The position numbers were made by a program, and so were the translations under genes. Source: Henckelia pumila (lineage: Eukaryota > Streptophyta > Magnoliopsida > Lamiales > Gesneriaceae). Taken from it: DNA of 64,000 nt. The DNA is taken from the NCBI RefSeq assembly GCF_033568475.1, contig NC_133122.1, forward strand, positions 19,971,206-20,035,205. Reading direction: 5' to 3'. Of this stretch, positions 20,377-32,884 are shown piece by piece; within the stretch, counting starts at the first letter, position 1; the number at the start of each line of letters is the position of its first letter. The notes under the pieces were generated by a model that saw nothing but the letters and a program-made list of their open reading frames with translations, was not told the DNA's origin and made no database searches.

Positions 20377-22192
20377 TTGTTTAGATATTAACGACTAGCT
20401 AGTAAATAAAATTGAGACAGTAATTACAAATTACCGAAAGACTGTGCCTTTATTTGAGGTGATTAACATGTAATAAACTATTGATAATAATTCATCTCAT
20501 TTTTAATTAAAATTTTACAAAAATTCTTAAACTCAAGACCGGTAATAATTAGATTCGAGCATGATTTTTAATCCTCGATTTCATCAAATATAAATAATCT
20601 ATGGCTTGTATAAATTGAAAAAAAAAATTAAAAAACTCCTAATATACCCTTTTTTTCCAATCTTTTCAATCATATTTAAAGGTCAAGATTGTGATTTTTT
20701 GTTCTCACAATTCTAATCACAATCTTAATCAAACACACGAAACATGTCTGTGTGTGGGAATGTAGTGTAAGAAAGAAACGAATTGTGGTGGTAAACGAGA
20801 GTTGCAGAACGGTCGAATATCACTCGTTTGTGATAACAAAATTGCCGTTGAATCTTTTGTGTGGTTTAGGTGCTCGTTTGGCTGTTTGATATTGATGCGT
20901 AATGGAAGGATCTTGGGTTAAAATTTGACGAAGATTTCAAGTGTGTTTCTAAAATTGGAAGCGACAAAGTATGAGGTTAGAAATTAGACTGATGCAATTA
21001 ATTATTTGCTCATCTAGGATCCCTTTGAGTGGCATTGAAGTTGTAACATCACGTATATGATATCACATTCACTTTGGATTCTCTTTTCCTGATTTATTTT
21101 TATTGTCCCCACACCTTAAATTTAAAATGGCCCGACTACAATATAATAATAAGCTTTACATATATGACAACATGGGCTATCGATTTCAGACTAGAAAACC
21201 AACCGAACCCAACCCAACTCATCCATGATTGCTGAAAGCCCAATCAGGAATACCAGATCACAAGGCCCGTCATTTTTGGAATTGTTTATCCAACACAATT
21301 GAGAAAATATACATAATAAATAACACAAATCTATATATACATATATATATATAGGTAATGTTTTTAAAAAGATTTCGAACTTATCCTAAATTTTCTTTTG
21401 AGTCACATCAACCCTTTTTTCCAGATCGCCCCCCCTCCCCCAAAATTTTGATCCTTATCTGTTTATTCTTGAAGTAGTTAAAAAACACATTTAGACAATG
21501 AAACTTGGAACAGGTGAAATAATCGTTACAGACATGGTGTCCTTTTTTTCCAATTTTTAGAATAACATGCAAATCTTATCCAAACACGAGTCATCCGAAG
21601 CACAAAACACACACATATTTCTTGCATGCAAATATTGAGATGACAGAATATAATATTTAATTAAAAACATAAGCAGATGAACAAGAAAGTCGTGAATATT
21701 TAAAAACCCATTTTCATAGGTACAAATTCACATCACATTCATGTTTCTGCACTAGCGTTAATGTTGTACTATAATGCACACATATCTTGCCTGCACGTAA
21801 TTGATTGTTGGTAAAAGGAGGTGCATATTGTCTGGTACATGTAAGAAATATTTTAGTTTGACTTGTATTGTATATTTTGATGTCAGAATAGGCTCAAACA
21901 CCTAATGTGGACTACTTAGATGAATCCATCATTAAAATATTGCAATTTGCAGGTTAAAAATAGAAACTCTCAGCAGATAGTCTTCAACTTCTACCATCAC
22001 AAATATTAATTAATCTCACATCTTCACGTATAATTGCATCATCACATGCAGTTTAAAGAAGGCTCCAACGGTTCCAATTTAATATCAATATTAAGCTTCT
22101 AAAATAGTGACAAGCTAAGAAGAAAAGGACTTTCATTATTTAATATTCTAGGCACTGATTTATACGAGTTCTGACTTTCTGACATACTAACA
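20377..22192. other. Intergenic between SGR9-like gene and P450
   Basis: AT-rich with a short (TA)n run near 21,330-21,352. No coding, RNA or element signature recognised. Confidence 0.55.
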
Positions 22193-22204
22193 TATTTATA
22201 AATA
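22193..22204 (+). promoter_or_regulatory. TATA box of the CYP81-like gene
   Basis: TATTTATAAATA lies about 55-65 bp upstream of the ATG at 22,259. Confidence 0.5.
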
Positions 22205-22258
22205 CTCTGGCCACAAAATCGAAAACCATAAATTTGAGACAGAAAAATTCAATCTGCA

Positions 22259-24744
22259 ATGGAAAATCTATGCTTGTATCTTTCTCCAGTGATACTCCTG
22301 GCCCTTTATTGCACCACAGTTCATGTTATAAACAAACTAAGAAATCTTCCTCCCAGCCCTTTTCCAGCTCTCCCATTCATTGGGCACATATATTTGCTAA
22401 AAAGACCCTTCCATAGGAGCCTTTCTAAGGTTTCAAGACGATACGGGCCTGCCCTCTTCCTCAAGCTCGGCTCTCGGGCCGTCTTCCTTGTTTCATCTCC
22501 TTCTATAGTAGAAGAATGCTTAACTAACAAAAATGACTTAATATTTGCGAACCGGCCTGATTTTCTCAATGGGAGACATTTTGGTTACAACTATACAAGC
22601 CTCTCGTGGTCCTCCTATGGCGAGCACTGGCGGAACCTGCGAAGGATTTCATCTATTGAGCTACTGTCTTCTCACAGGATACAGATGCTCTCTCAAATTC
22701 GGGCTGATGAAACTCTAAACCTAGTTAGGAAGCTGTTGCATGTCACAGGGGAGAAATCCGACAGGGTTGTAGAGGTCAAATCAGCTCTTTTCGAGTACAT
22801 GTACAATGTCTTGACGAGGATGATCATGGGGAAAAGGTATGCTCAAATTTATGAATGTCTAAAGTTAGCGGATTGTAGATAATTAAACCTACTGTCAACA
22901 GCAAGCCGGTTAAAACGGTTACTTTGAACCCACCCTCAGCTGCATTAATCTTTTCAAATACAGCCAGTCAAATTAATTGACAATGTATAAGTATAAAGCT
23001 AGAACCAAATGAATGAATGAATTATACATTTGTTTACACAGGTATTATGGGAAGAGTGTGAAGAACTCAAAAGAAGCCAATTTACTAGAGGAGATAGCAA
23101 CTGAGACAACAAATCTGGCATTTGAGACGAATGTGATCGATTACTTGCCTTTCATGCGATGGTTTGGATTCCAACATGTAGAAAAGAAGTTGACGTCAAC
23201 ACATGAAAAGCGAGACAATTTTATGCAGAAGGTACTCGAAGAACAACGAGGAATGATGGAAAATATTGGTTCCTGCTCAGGTGATGCTGCAACTACTAGA
23301 AAGAAGAAAACAATGGTGGAAGTCTTATTGGACTTACAAAGATCAGAACCCGAGTATTACACTGATGAAACCATAAAAAACCTCCTCCTGGTAAGTTATT
23401 TCCATAATTTAAGATTCAGGCAATATCATTTCGCAAAAATATTGTTCTGCAGACATTCAGCTGCAACAGACATGTTGTAAAATGTCAACTTCCAACTTTC
23501 TCTGAGCACTAACATAACTAATGTAATTTAATAACGGAGCTGACATATTATTTTATTACTGATTCTTTATTGAATTTAATACATTATGATGGACCATTGA
23601 TTAAACTACATCAAAATGGGATTTTTATATCAATATTATCTTGGAACTTGACTTCTTATATGATACAGGTGCAAAAATGTTACCATCATCCAGCAAAGAA
23701 ATAGATCTTAAACATATATATACATGCGGGAGTCTTTAAGTATAGAATAAAGACACAAGAATATTTGGAACGGTTCATGCGAAGAATGAGCGGCATTAAA
23801 CATCTCCAATGATTAAGAATTTATTTATTTTTTTCAATTAAGTCCCACACACATCTTTTTCAGAAACGCAATCTGATAGCGATCAAATTCAATACAGTTG
23901 AGTTTTATTCTTTCAATAATTTGAAGAACCTATCTAATTTAAATTATCGTCTCATTGCAGGTCAAATCAATATGTAATTTCATTTATAAATTCAGCTGAA
24001 AACTATACATTTCACATTGGTTAATCAAATAAAATTGCAAAAATTAATTCAAAATTCACCATTTTTAAAAAAATGAATTTTCAAATAAGCATGGGAAAAA
24101 ACCTAATTGAAAATTCCCTCACATGATTTCAGGTTCTGCTTCAAGGAGGTTCTTCAACATCAGCAATCGCTGTAGAGTGGGCATTTTCCCTGTTACTCGA
24201 CAATCCACACGTCCTCAAAAAGGCGCAGTCCGAAATCGACACACACGTCGGAACCGATCGCCTCATCGCCGAATCCGACATGGCGGCGCTTCCATATCTC
24301 CGCCACATCATCCTAGAAACGCTCCGCTTGCATCCTCCGATATCCATCATCATGCCCCACCGCTCCTCGGCGGAGTGCACGGTTGGAGGATACCGGATTC
24401 CGGCGGGAACTATACTACTAGTCAACACTTGGGAAATTCACCACAATCCAAAAATTTGGGTGGATCCGGAGACATTTAGGCCCGAGAGATTTGAGGGAGT
24501 GAAGGAGAAGAAAGATTTGGGCTTTAGACTAATTCCTTTTGGGTCAGGGAGACGGGCCTGCCCAGGTGAAAATTTGGCGATCTCTGTTATTGGTCTGGGC
24601 CTGGGCTCAATGATACAGTGCTTTGATTGGAAAAAGGTTGGGGAAATTGATATGAGTGAAGGTCTGGGGGTCACCACTCCTAAGGTGCAACCCTTGTTAG
24701 CTAAATGTACACCACGTACATTTGTTAACAAAGTTATTAATTAA
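22259..24744 (+). CDS. Cytochrome P450, CYP81-like (three exons, 512 aa)
   Basis: The exons are 22,259-22,836, 23,042-23,390 and 24,133-24,744, all bounded by GT-AG; they join in frame to 512 codons. The N-terminal hydrophobic anchor (LCLYLSPVILLALYC) and the proline hinge PPSPFPALPFIGH indicate an ER-bound enzyme. Also present are ExxR (ETLR, about 371-374), PERF (426-429) and the haem loop FGSGRRACPG with the Cys ligand near 452. Overall wording resembles family CYP81, whose members hydroxylate or bridge phenylpropanoids, lignans, isoflavonoids or indole glucosinolates; the substrate here is unknown. Oddity: the I-helix oxygen-activation motif, usually AGxDT[ST], reads GGSSTS (about 314-319). 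Its threonine is kept but Ser replaces the acidic residue. The second intron is 742 bp. No frameshift or premature stop was found, so the gene looks functional. Family confidence is high, subfamily low. Confidence 0.9.
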
Positions 24745-25456
24745 CTAAAGAGTAGAGCTTCTGTGATGGATCTATATTTGAGAGACGATTCGATCCGACT
24801 CATATCTCACAAAATTGATCTATTAGATTAACTCATATGAGTTTCTGTTTTGTTTCAAAGGATCTCTCTTTTGGAGGAAAATATTTGAAATTGAATCTAA
24901 TATCCCATTAAAATAACTTCATGATTTTACTTTTAGCATGGTGAAATATTTAATTTATGAAATGAACATACCAACAATTAATTTAATAAAATCGTTAGTT
25001 TCAAATAAATCAATCTAATTATACTTTAAAGTATGTCTATTTCTTCATATCGACCTCCTTTTTTTCCTGAAGGGAAAGATCAAAATTTTTAAAAATTACT
25101 TGAAGAATTGATTATTAAATCGTGGTCATTGGTGATAATTACGTGGCCCAAACGCATGGGAAAATGTAATAATGGGCATGAATGAGATAATACTTTGTCC
25201 AAGGCTCCCTTAGCTTCTCAGGAAAGATTTAAAAAGAGGCAATTATTATCACAAATTTTGTTTTGTTTTTGTTTTTTTTTTTATTAATGTGTGGAATAAG
25301 TACGCTCCTTACCTCATAATTAAGAGATAATTTTATCATATCTTTATTACTCTTAATTTTATCATATCTTTATAAGTATTATCTCAATAATGAATTTAAA
25401 AGCAGATATTTATCAATACATGCGAGAATCACTCAAAAAATAGTAGACCTCACATA
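24745..25456. other. Intergenic downstream of the P450
   Basis: AT-rich, presumably the P450 3' UTR at its start. No further feature supported. Confidence 0.5.
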
Positions 25457-26326
25457 TCTTTACTATATAATAATTGTTAAACACCTTAGAAAAACTGTCA
25501 TGTCAATTTAATATTTAGACTGAATTACCCTTACTTAAAAATTGTAATTACGTGCAATTACCAAATCTGATTTCAAAACATTGGCTCCACTTCACCTCAA
25601 CCAACGTTTCTCAATCTAATCTCATTAACCGTAATCCCTAATCTCATATTTCAAAATTCCTGAGTTGGCCCCACTACACAACCTCAAACCCACGTTTCTC
25701 AATGTAATCTCTCATATTTCAAATTACTTCCTCAGGTTTGTATCTTATCTTCAACCAACTACTAGGTAATGCTTTCTATTTTTTACAAATATTTCCGATT
25801 ATTCTTCACCAAAAAAGTGAAGAATCGGTTAATTTCAATCTATTTATTTAGTGCATTAATATTTTTGTTGTTTTCCTCTTCGCAGATATGTTATACCTTT
25901 TATTGAATTTTTTTTCTCATCATTTTGTCGCAGTTGGTAGTTTTCGTCAATTATATTGCTCCACTCATTCGTTTTTGTAGGATTCAAACCTTTATGGAAT
26001 GTTTTTTGTTCATCCCAGGTTTAGCTGCAATCGATTTACTTCGGAATTGGATTTTTATTTTTATTGATTTTCCTTTGCTTACTTTCGTTCCTACACTTTT
26101 TCATTTTCCTTATCTATGGAAGATTCAAGTCGTTGATTTTCTCTAATTTAATTTTTTTTAAGTTGTAAGTTAGAACACATATTTCTTCTTGAATGAATTT
26201 ATTGTCGTTTGGATCAAAGATGTTTTGTTACGTGCATCACATTGATTCCATAGAACAAAACAACAAAAATCAAGTTTTTATATATTTTTTTATATTACAC
26301 ACGTAACGCGTGTACTTATTGACTAA
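25457..26326 (+). mobile_element. Non-autonomous Helitron, 870 bp
   Basis: It begins TCTTTACTATATAATAATTG immediately after an A. It ends with a GC-rich hairpin (ACACG, 5-nt loop, CGTGT at 26,299-26,313), then an 11-nt spacer and CTAA, and the next base is T. This is the canonical Helitron layout: 5' TC, 3' hairpin plus CTRR, insertion between A and T, no target duplication. The interior holds no Rep/helicase frame; a 73-codon frame inside has no recognised family. Confidence 0.75.
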
Positions 26327-27001
26327 TATTAATAAATCTCAACCTTTAAATCTATATTGAGACAATGCTGGTACATATAGCATCTTACAATTAATTAAAA
26401 TTTTTGAGGAATAATATATATATTTTTGGACAAATCAATTTTCATTTTCATATAAATAAATAAACAAGAATTTAACATGGTTTGAATTTCGCCTACTCCA
26501 TTGTAAAAACGATGAAGGAAATTCCCCATCAACCAAATTTCAAATCCAAACACACACCCAAAATCTCTCAACCAAATAATGAATACATAACACGTTAAAA
26601 AGATTACATCTTTTGTCTATCTTTAAAAATAAAAGAGAAAATATGTAATAATCGCAATGTTTCCAAGTGATCCTCGAGATATATATGCACCATAGTTCTT
26701 ATAAATTACAGAAAAAAACCCAAAATTTGAATTTGATCTCCAGCAAACTGGATTGTGAGATCGAAAACAAATTAATTATTTTGTCAAAAGTTATAATTGA
26801 TAATGACGTTTCAACCTCAATATTTTAAACCATATTCTAATCCAAGCAACACATGTTTATATCTCAACAATTTTCATCTAAATAATTGCAATTCATATTA
26901 ATCAAATACGTGACATTGACTTCTGATTATAACGGTTCAACTCTGATATTTTAAATCATACAATATCTCAAACTCTCTGTTTTGATTTTGATATCCTAAA
27001 A
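26327..27001. other. Intergenic, nothing recognised
   Basis: AT-rich without supported features. Confidence 0.5.
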
Positions 27002-27388
27002 GACACCGTTTGATTTGAGGTATGATATAAGTAATATATAGATAAGTAATATAATGTAATAAAAAATAAATAAGAAATGATAGTTAAAATAGTATTGAAT
27101 TTGATTGATAGATTATAGTTTATTTGATTTGATTGATTATATCTTATATAAAAATGTTAAATGACTATTTTGTCATTTAACAATAAATAAAATAAAAATT
27201 ATAATATTTATAAGGGGTAATATAATAATTTAAATTCAATGATTTGATTGATATAAGATAAATAATTAATCATTTGATTGATGTAAAATAAATAGTTAAT
27301 ATATGGGTAAATAATATGATGAGAAAAATGTTAGATGAGATGAAATGAGTTATACATATATTAGTAATATGATGAACAGAACGGTGCC
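27002..27388. mobile_element. Candidate MITE with GRCACCGTT ends
   Basis: The left end GACACCGTTTGAT and the right end read in reverse, GGCACCGTTCTGT, form a short inverted repeat. They enclose an AT-rich body with repeated TTTGATTGAT and GATATAAGATAA words. The flanks (CTAAAA and AAAATG) suggest but do not prove a short target duplication. Superfamily unassigned. Confidence 0.42.
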
Positions 27389-28400
27389 AAAATGTATGAT
27401 GTATCCCAATATCCCATAGGCAATAAATGAACTGTGGGGGGGACATTAGCCCATTGATATAGTCAGCAAGTTAAATGTGAGGTTAACAACACGCAGAAGA
27501 GTGACACAAAAGAGGCATGGGGCGGTGAAATTTGCACACCTCAATATCCCGTGACTAAAATTGAGTACAAATTCCATCTTTTTTAAAAAGTAAAAATAAA
27601 AATAATTAATTCAGAAATTTTATTATCGGACAAATAAGTAGGCCATTACACCCACGTTTGTCGTATTTTATAACTATTCTTATAAAATTGGAGATCGAAT
27701 TATTATACTCGAAGAATTTGAAGAATGCGAAGGTATAATATTTATGTCGAATTAAATATTATTCCCAGAAAAATTCTTGCGCTTAATGTCAAAATTCATA
27801 GTTAATTCGCATATAAATAATATCACATTTTGTCGGTTACTTGGACCATTCTGCATCAATGTTTAAAAATATACATTACATTTTCTTTTCAAAAAAAAAA
27901 TAGCAACATTAAACTAATTATGAAATTATTAAAATAACATTTGAAAATATCAAAGTATTCTAACCAACAAAATGTCAAAATTAAAGATAGTCAACCGATC
28001 ATTATTCATCCCAAATTAAAAGTCTAAATCAGCAATCCTATGTCAAAGTCCTAGGAGATATTATAATTCTCAATTCAGGGAACATGTTGTGACACAGAGA
28101 TGAAAAACCAAAATTTTACATGTGCATTATTATATATTACACCGAGAGTTCTTCTCGACGTTTTCATAATATAAGATATTCGCACGAACATCTCATTTTA
28201 TTTATCATCTGGATCAAATATATGAGACACAATTATAAAATTCAATGTCATTAGAATGGATTAAAACTGGTATTAATGAGGGAAGAATGAGAAACAATTA
28301 GGCAAATGGTGCAAGTACATGAAAACAGACAGTTACAAGAAGTGCAGCAAACAACAGTTACTACTTTAATGTAAGGTAATTGAGAGAGAAGGGCGTTGCC
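27389..28400. other. Intergenic, nothing recognised
   Basis: AT-rich sequence leading to the next gene; no supported feature besides the hairpin that follows. Confidence 0.5.
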
Positions 28401-28410
28401 TGAAAATCAT

Positions 28411-28465
28411 GGGCGAGACTATGCTGCCCCTGGAGTAGCACACCTGATGGAGCATAGTCTCACCC
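28411..28465. other. Imperfect hairpin (15-bp stem)
   Basis: GGGCGAGACTATGCT (28,411-28,425) pairs with AGCATAGTCTCACCC (28,451-28,465) at 14 of 15 positions around a 25-nt loop. Each arm is flanked by the word GAAAATCAT in direct orientation, and a weak outer pairing (TTGCC with GGCAA) extends it. It lies about 490 bp upstream of the coiled-coil gene ATG. I do not recognise a known microRNA. Confidence 0.5.
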
Positions 28466-28951
28466 GAAAATCATTCATGGTGGGGGCAAGGAAAAGGCCA
28501 AAGCTTCACTCTGACACACCTAAAAATAAATTATTTTATTACATTTTCTTTTGTTGTTTCAAAGAAACCAGAGCCCAAATACCAAAGCAGAAATTTTTAT
28601 ATAAAAAAAAAACTACATTTTTTTTCCCTATAGAACATACTATAAATTTCCTCACTGTTCTCCCAATTTTGCTTAAAGCTTAAAATGGCAGATAAAGAAA
28701 AGTATGCAACAATGTTTCCGTGTTTACTAAAGATCGATTGATTCCACCTGATGCACAGAAACTCTCGAGGCACAAAGTTCAAGAATACAAAATGTCAGGA
28801 GGAGGAGACAATGGTGATGCGAAATGGAGGTGATTTTTTTGTTGTGGCAATTATTGTGGAGAATTATTGTGCGCCTTTTCTTATTTGTTTGTATGTTTTC
28901 CATAATTTTAAATGGGACATTTTTTAAAAAAAATCTCTCAGTGAGAAAAAA

Positions 28952-30040
28952 ATGGAAGGAGAAGATACTGTGAGAACAGTGGAGTCTTTAAGGGGAAGAT
29001 TGCTTGCAGAGAGAATGGTATCAAGAAATGCTAAACATGAGGCTGAGCAATTAGGGAACAAGGTACTTTTTTTTTCTGTCTTTTGATGAAGTTTAAGGTT
29101 TTAAAGGTCCAGTTGATTTTGTTACCTTTGTTAATGTCTGAAAATGACAGCTGATTCAGCTGGAAACCATGCTGAAACAAGAGGCGAAATCAAGAGACAG
29201 GGCCGAGAGGAAGCTGAGGTTCTTGATCAAGAAGCTGGAATCCAAGAATTTGTCATACGTTTCTGATGAATCGGAGCGGTCGATTTTAGTGGACAGAAGC
29301 GACATTTCCTCTGTCTCTTCATTAGCTTCTTCTAGCGCCAAAGAGATTCAAGAAAAGGGTGAAAATCAAGAATCGGTGGAGCATTTCAAGTCCTTCAAAG
29401 AATCAGAAAACATGGACGAAAATGGTTCGAATGGGCAGGAAACTGAAATGGGCTTGGATCAAATTCCAATTCCTGCGCAAGTTTCAGAAGATCCTGCGCT
29501 AAATTCGGCAGAAAATCCCCCAAACGTTGATAAGCAGAGGTAGGTATTCAAAGTTTCATTTTTTATTACATGGTCATTTGAAATCTAGAAATTTCGTATT
29601 TATGAAGTTAATCTATTTTAAGTCTTTGGATATTTTTTACATGGAGGATTTCAAAAATCGATTCAAGTACTTTGTATTGATAATTGCAACAACTCATGCA
29701 CAACTTAGTGTTTAAACCGCTGAGAATTGAACTTTTTTTTGTAGTTATGGTACAATGACACTAATGCTGATTCCTTTCCTGTGTAAATTTTTGCAATTAC
29801 AGTACAGAATCATCGTCCGAAGAGGGACTTGACCAAGAAGAAGATCAAGAATCACAGGACAATGTGGATAATTCGATGGCTTTGATTCTCATCGACACAC
29901 CGAAGAAGAGTCAAACCATCGATCCAGAAGTTCTCGATGCTACTGTGAAAGAGGTCCTCGATGCTCTAAGGCAAGCTAAAGAACAACTCCAAAGCTCAAT
30001 GGAGAAACGACGATGCAACAACACCGTTACAGTAGGCTAG
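28952..30040 (+). CDS. Plant coiled-coil protein of unknown function (three exons, 245 aa)
   Basis: The exons are 28,952-29,062, 29,151-29,539 and 29,803-30,040, each with GT-AG borders and consistent phase. Residues about 10-70 are a charged, leucine-patterned helix containing SLRGRLLAERMVSR and then RAERKLRFLIKKLESKN, which predicts a coiled coil. A long acidic, Ser-rich middle follows. A second conserved-looking helix lies near the C-terminus (VLDATVKEVLDALRQAKEQL). No signal peptide, membrane segment or catalytic motif is visible. I recognise the arrangement as a plant-specific family annotated only as hypothetical; no function is claimed. It is convergent with the MOS11-like gene. The start was chosen as the first ATG of the open exon, with adenine-rich leader AAAAAAATGG. 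Confidence 0.78.
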
Positions 30041-32884
30041 ATTAAGGTTTTTTTTCGCTCAATTTATACTAAATAGATTAGTGTCTGAAGAGTAGAGTTG
30101 AAGGGAATAAAGAGCTTAAATTGAAGTACTCTGTGTTTCTGGCTGTTTGACGCTAGCGGTTACATTTGCATCCCTTTATGTGCTTACATATAGTTAAAAA
30201 TGAGCGAGTCCTTGTCTATTTGAAACAATGTTATTCTTGATACTACATATTTAGCATGCAAAATTCCCTCAATTATAATATTTTTATATGAAAAAAATAT
30301 TATGATTTTTAAAGTAAAAGTTAGAAGTAAACACACAAAAATTATGCCTTCTTGCTTCTGGAATAGTGTTATCAAGCACTTCTCGAAACAGCTAAGACAT
30401 CTAAAGCATCATTTAAAAAATATATATAGTTTTCACTTTTCAGGAAGAAGCTTCTCTACCAAGATTGGCTTGGAGTACATGTATGCTTCGATGCGAACAC
30501 TTGAGACAATTTTTTGTTTAAAATAACAAATAAGAGTACTGGTGTGTTGGTTAAAATAAAGTAGTAGTACTTCATAACTTTGTATGCTAAGTTTTAACTA
30601 GAGTTAGGCCAATACAGGGAGCAAGGGGGTGAAACTTTGTTCCATGTACTAAAGCCAAAAAGCAAACCTCAGTCAAACCCACGTCTTTTGCCTATAAAAA
30701 CCAAAAACAGTTGCATTCTAGGTAGATGCATTGATGATTTGCGAAACAAATTTGGTACACGTAGTAAGTAGAGTCAAAAAAGAAACATGAGAGCCATCAC
30801 TTTCAAGTTAAATGGCTAAAAAAACTCACAATCCCTTGATTAACATCTCTCGCCCCTACACTTCTAACTTCTTTTCTTCGATATATCAACATGTAATACT
30901 TGCACATGACGATAACGCGTAAATATGAAAACTTATCCCGCATTCGATTAAGCTTAAAATCGTTACTAACAAAAGAATTGAATAACCCAGAGGTTCACTA
31001 TGCAGCAGGAATGACTCAAATAGTTTGAAACCTGACCGAATTTGACGTAACCCACATCATTAAAATAATTTGATTTCAAGTATAGAAATCGTCAGTCTTA
31101 TTGACAGAGGCGAACTAGCACGTTTCACGTATTAAACTTGATTCAAGAACTACTGAGCAGCAGCACTGATTTTAAGTTTTTACAATAGAAAATATCGCAT
31201 TTTAAACAACCTACATAATTGATTAACAAAAAATGGCCTTCATACAAATATTCAAATTTTCGTCCTGTTTTCACACGAGTTTTATGGTTGAGAAGAAAAG
31301 CTTAAGAACCAACTAAACACAACCGTTTCCACCCAATTTCGGGTAGAGGTGTAAACGGTAAACAAATAAGCATCTCCACATGGGCACCGTAATGTTTTTT
31401 TGATACTTATGCAGCACAAGGGTGTGCATAAAAATAAGCAAGCACACATTCACCCCAGTTTCTCCAGTTGAACATAAAAAAAAAATGTGTTGATGCATTC
31501 GAGGAACAAAAGGAAAGCGAATGGTTTCAATACAGGAATCCCTGATCAGTGAACCTCGTCTTTACAAGCATCAACAAAAACGGAAGAAAAAAAGCTACAC
31601 CCAGACAATTCAGTTGAAGAAACATCAACATAATCTTAACATTCCTAGCAGATTCACCTGGCTGACCTTAGAAAACACCGCACACCTCCAAAGAAATGGT
31701 TTCTCTCAACCACCAACCAACCTTATCAGAAATTATGAGTCATACAGAAAGGGACTTCTGACTCTAGTAACTGTTTAATAAAACTAGTCAATAAACTACC
31801 GAGTCTTGAACACAATAATACATCATTTGCACTTTGCAGTGACGCCAGACCGTGCAAGCGGTTGCATTAATTCTGTCAACATGTGAGCCACATAGAAAAC
31901 ATGCAAGCCCACTGTTCAGAGAGAGGGAGAGAGGAGGGGGGAGAGAACACCAAAGAAAAACAAACCATTTCCGTCAAGCCAGTAAATTTGCAAGATTCTT
32001 GAAAATTTGTAGCATATTTTCGGCTAAAAGATCATGACAGGAGATCGTATACGTACCTGTTTCTTGCTTGAGAAAACAAAATTCCCAGATACGTACCGAA
32101 ATTAACATGGAAAATGCAAAATGGGAAAATTATTTTACTCCATCTAACAGGCCAGTAGAATAACACTTGACCCATAAAATCTTAACTACATTGACAGAAT
32201 ATCGTAAAATAGGTTCATGATTATATCTTGTACTATGGCATTCTTTCTCAAAAGTTTGAACGGAAAGGAGCAACGAGTTCACACTAAATAGCTTTCTGCA
32301 ACTGAAAAATAGTTTCGCTTCAAAAAAATTTACTGATCAAATTTTCGAAAATGGTTTCATCGACACTAGCACACCATCAAAGTACAAAACCACACAAAAC
32401 TAATCATCAGGACGCAGGTCAACAAGAAGAAAAAAAAAGTCAATAGAAGAAAGACCAAGGCGCACAATAATTGTTATACCCTTCTGCATAAGACTAGTGA
32501 GATTCTACTTTTCCATGTATTTCAAACTTCTGATAAGGTTGGTGGCCGTTTTCAATATGAGGTGGCTTCTAGTTGTTCCAGGACTCACCAGGTAAACCAG
32601 AACTACCAACTTCAAAATTACAGAAACAAGATGTCCTAGCTGTATTGTAATTATTATGCTAATGTAACATAACTAGCTACTAAATAGAGAAATCTGACAG
32701 CATGGCATTAGCAACTCTAACCTGCCACCCTGAAAATAATGGAAAAGAAGAATGATGATTAGGGCCAGGAGTGAAAGCAAAACAGAATAAAAACACTATG
32801 AGGTGATATAATTTTTCCAGATGAAAGCACGTAGAAATTTGAACAAATGAAATATCTTACAGTTGTTCAAAGACAATAGTTTCT
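30041..32884. other. Intergenic between convergent genes
   Basis: It contains the 3' ends of the two flanking genes and otherwise AT-rich sequence. A purine-rich GA stretch lies at 31,919-31,945. No gene, element boundary or RNA recognised. Confidence 0.55.

Noticed and set aside
31852-32037. GA-rich 61-codon frame
   Set aside because: Low-complexity purine stretch without homology or codon structure.
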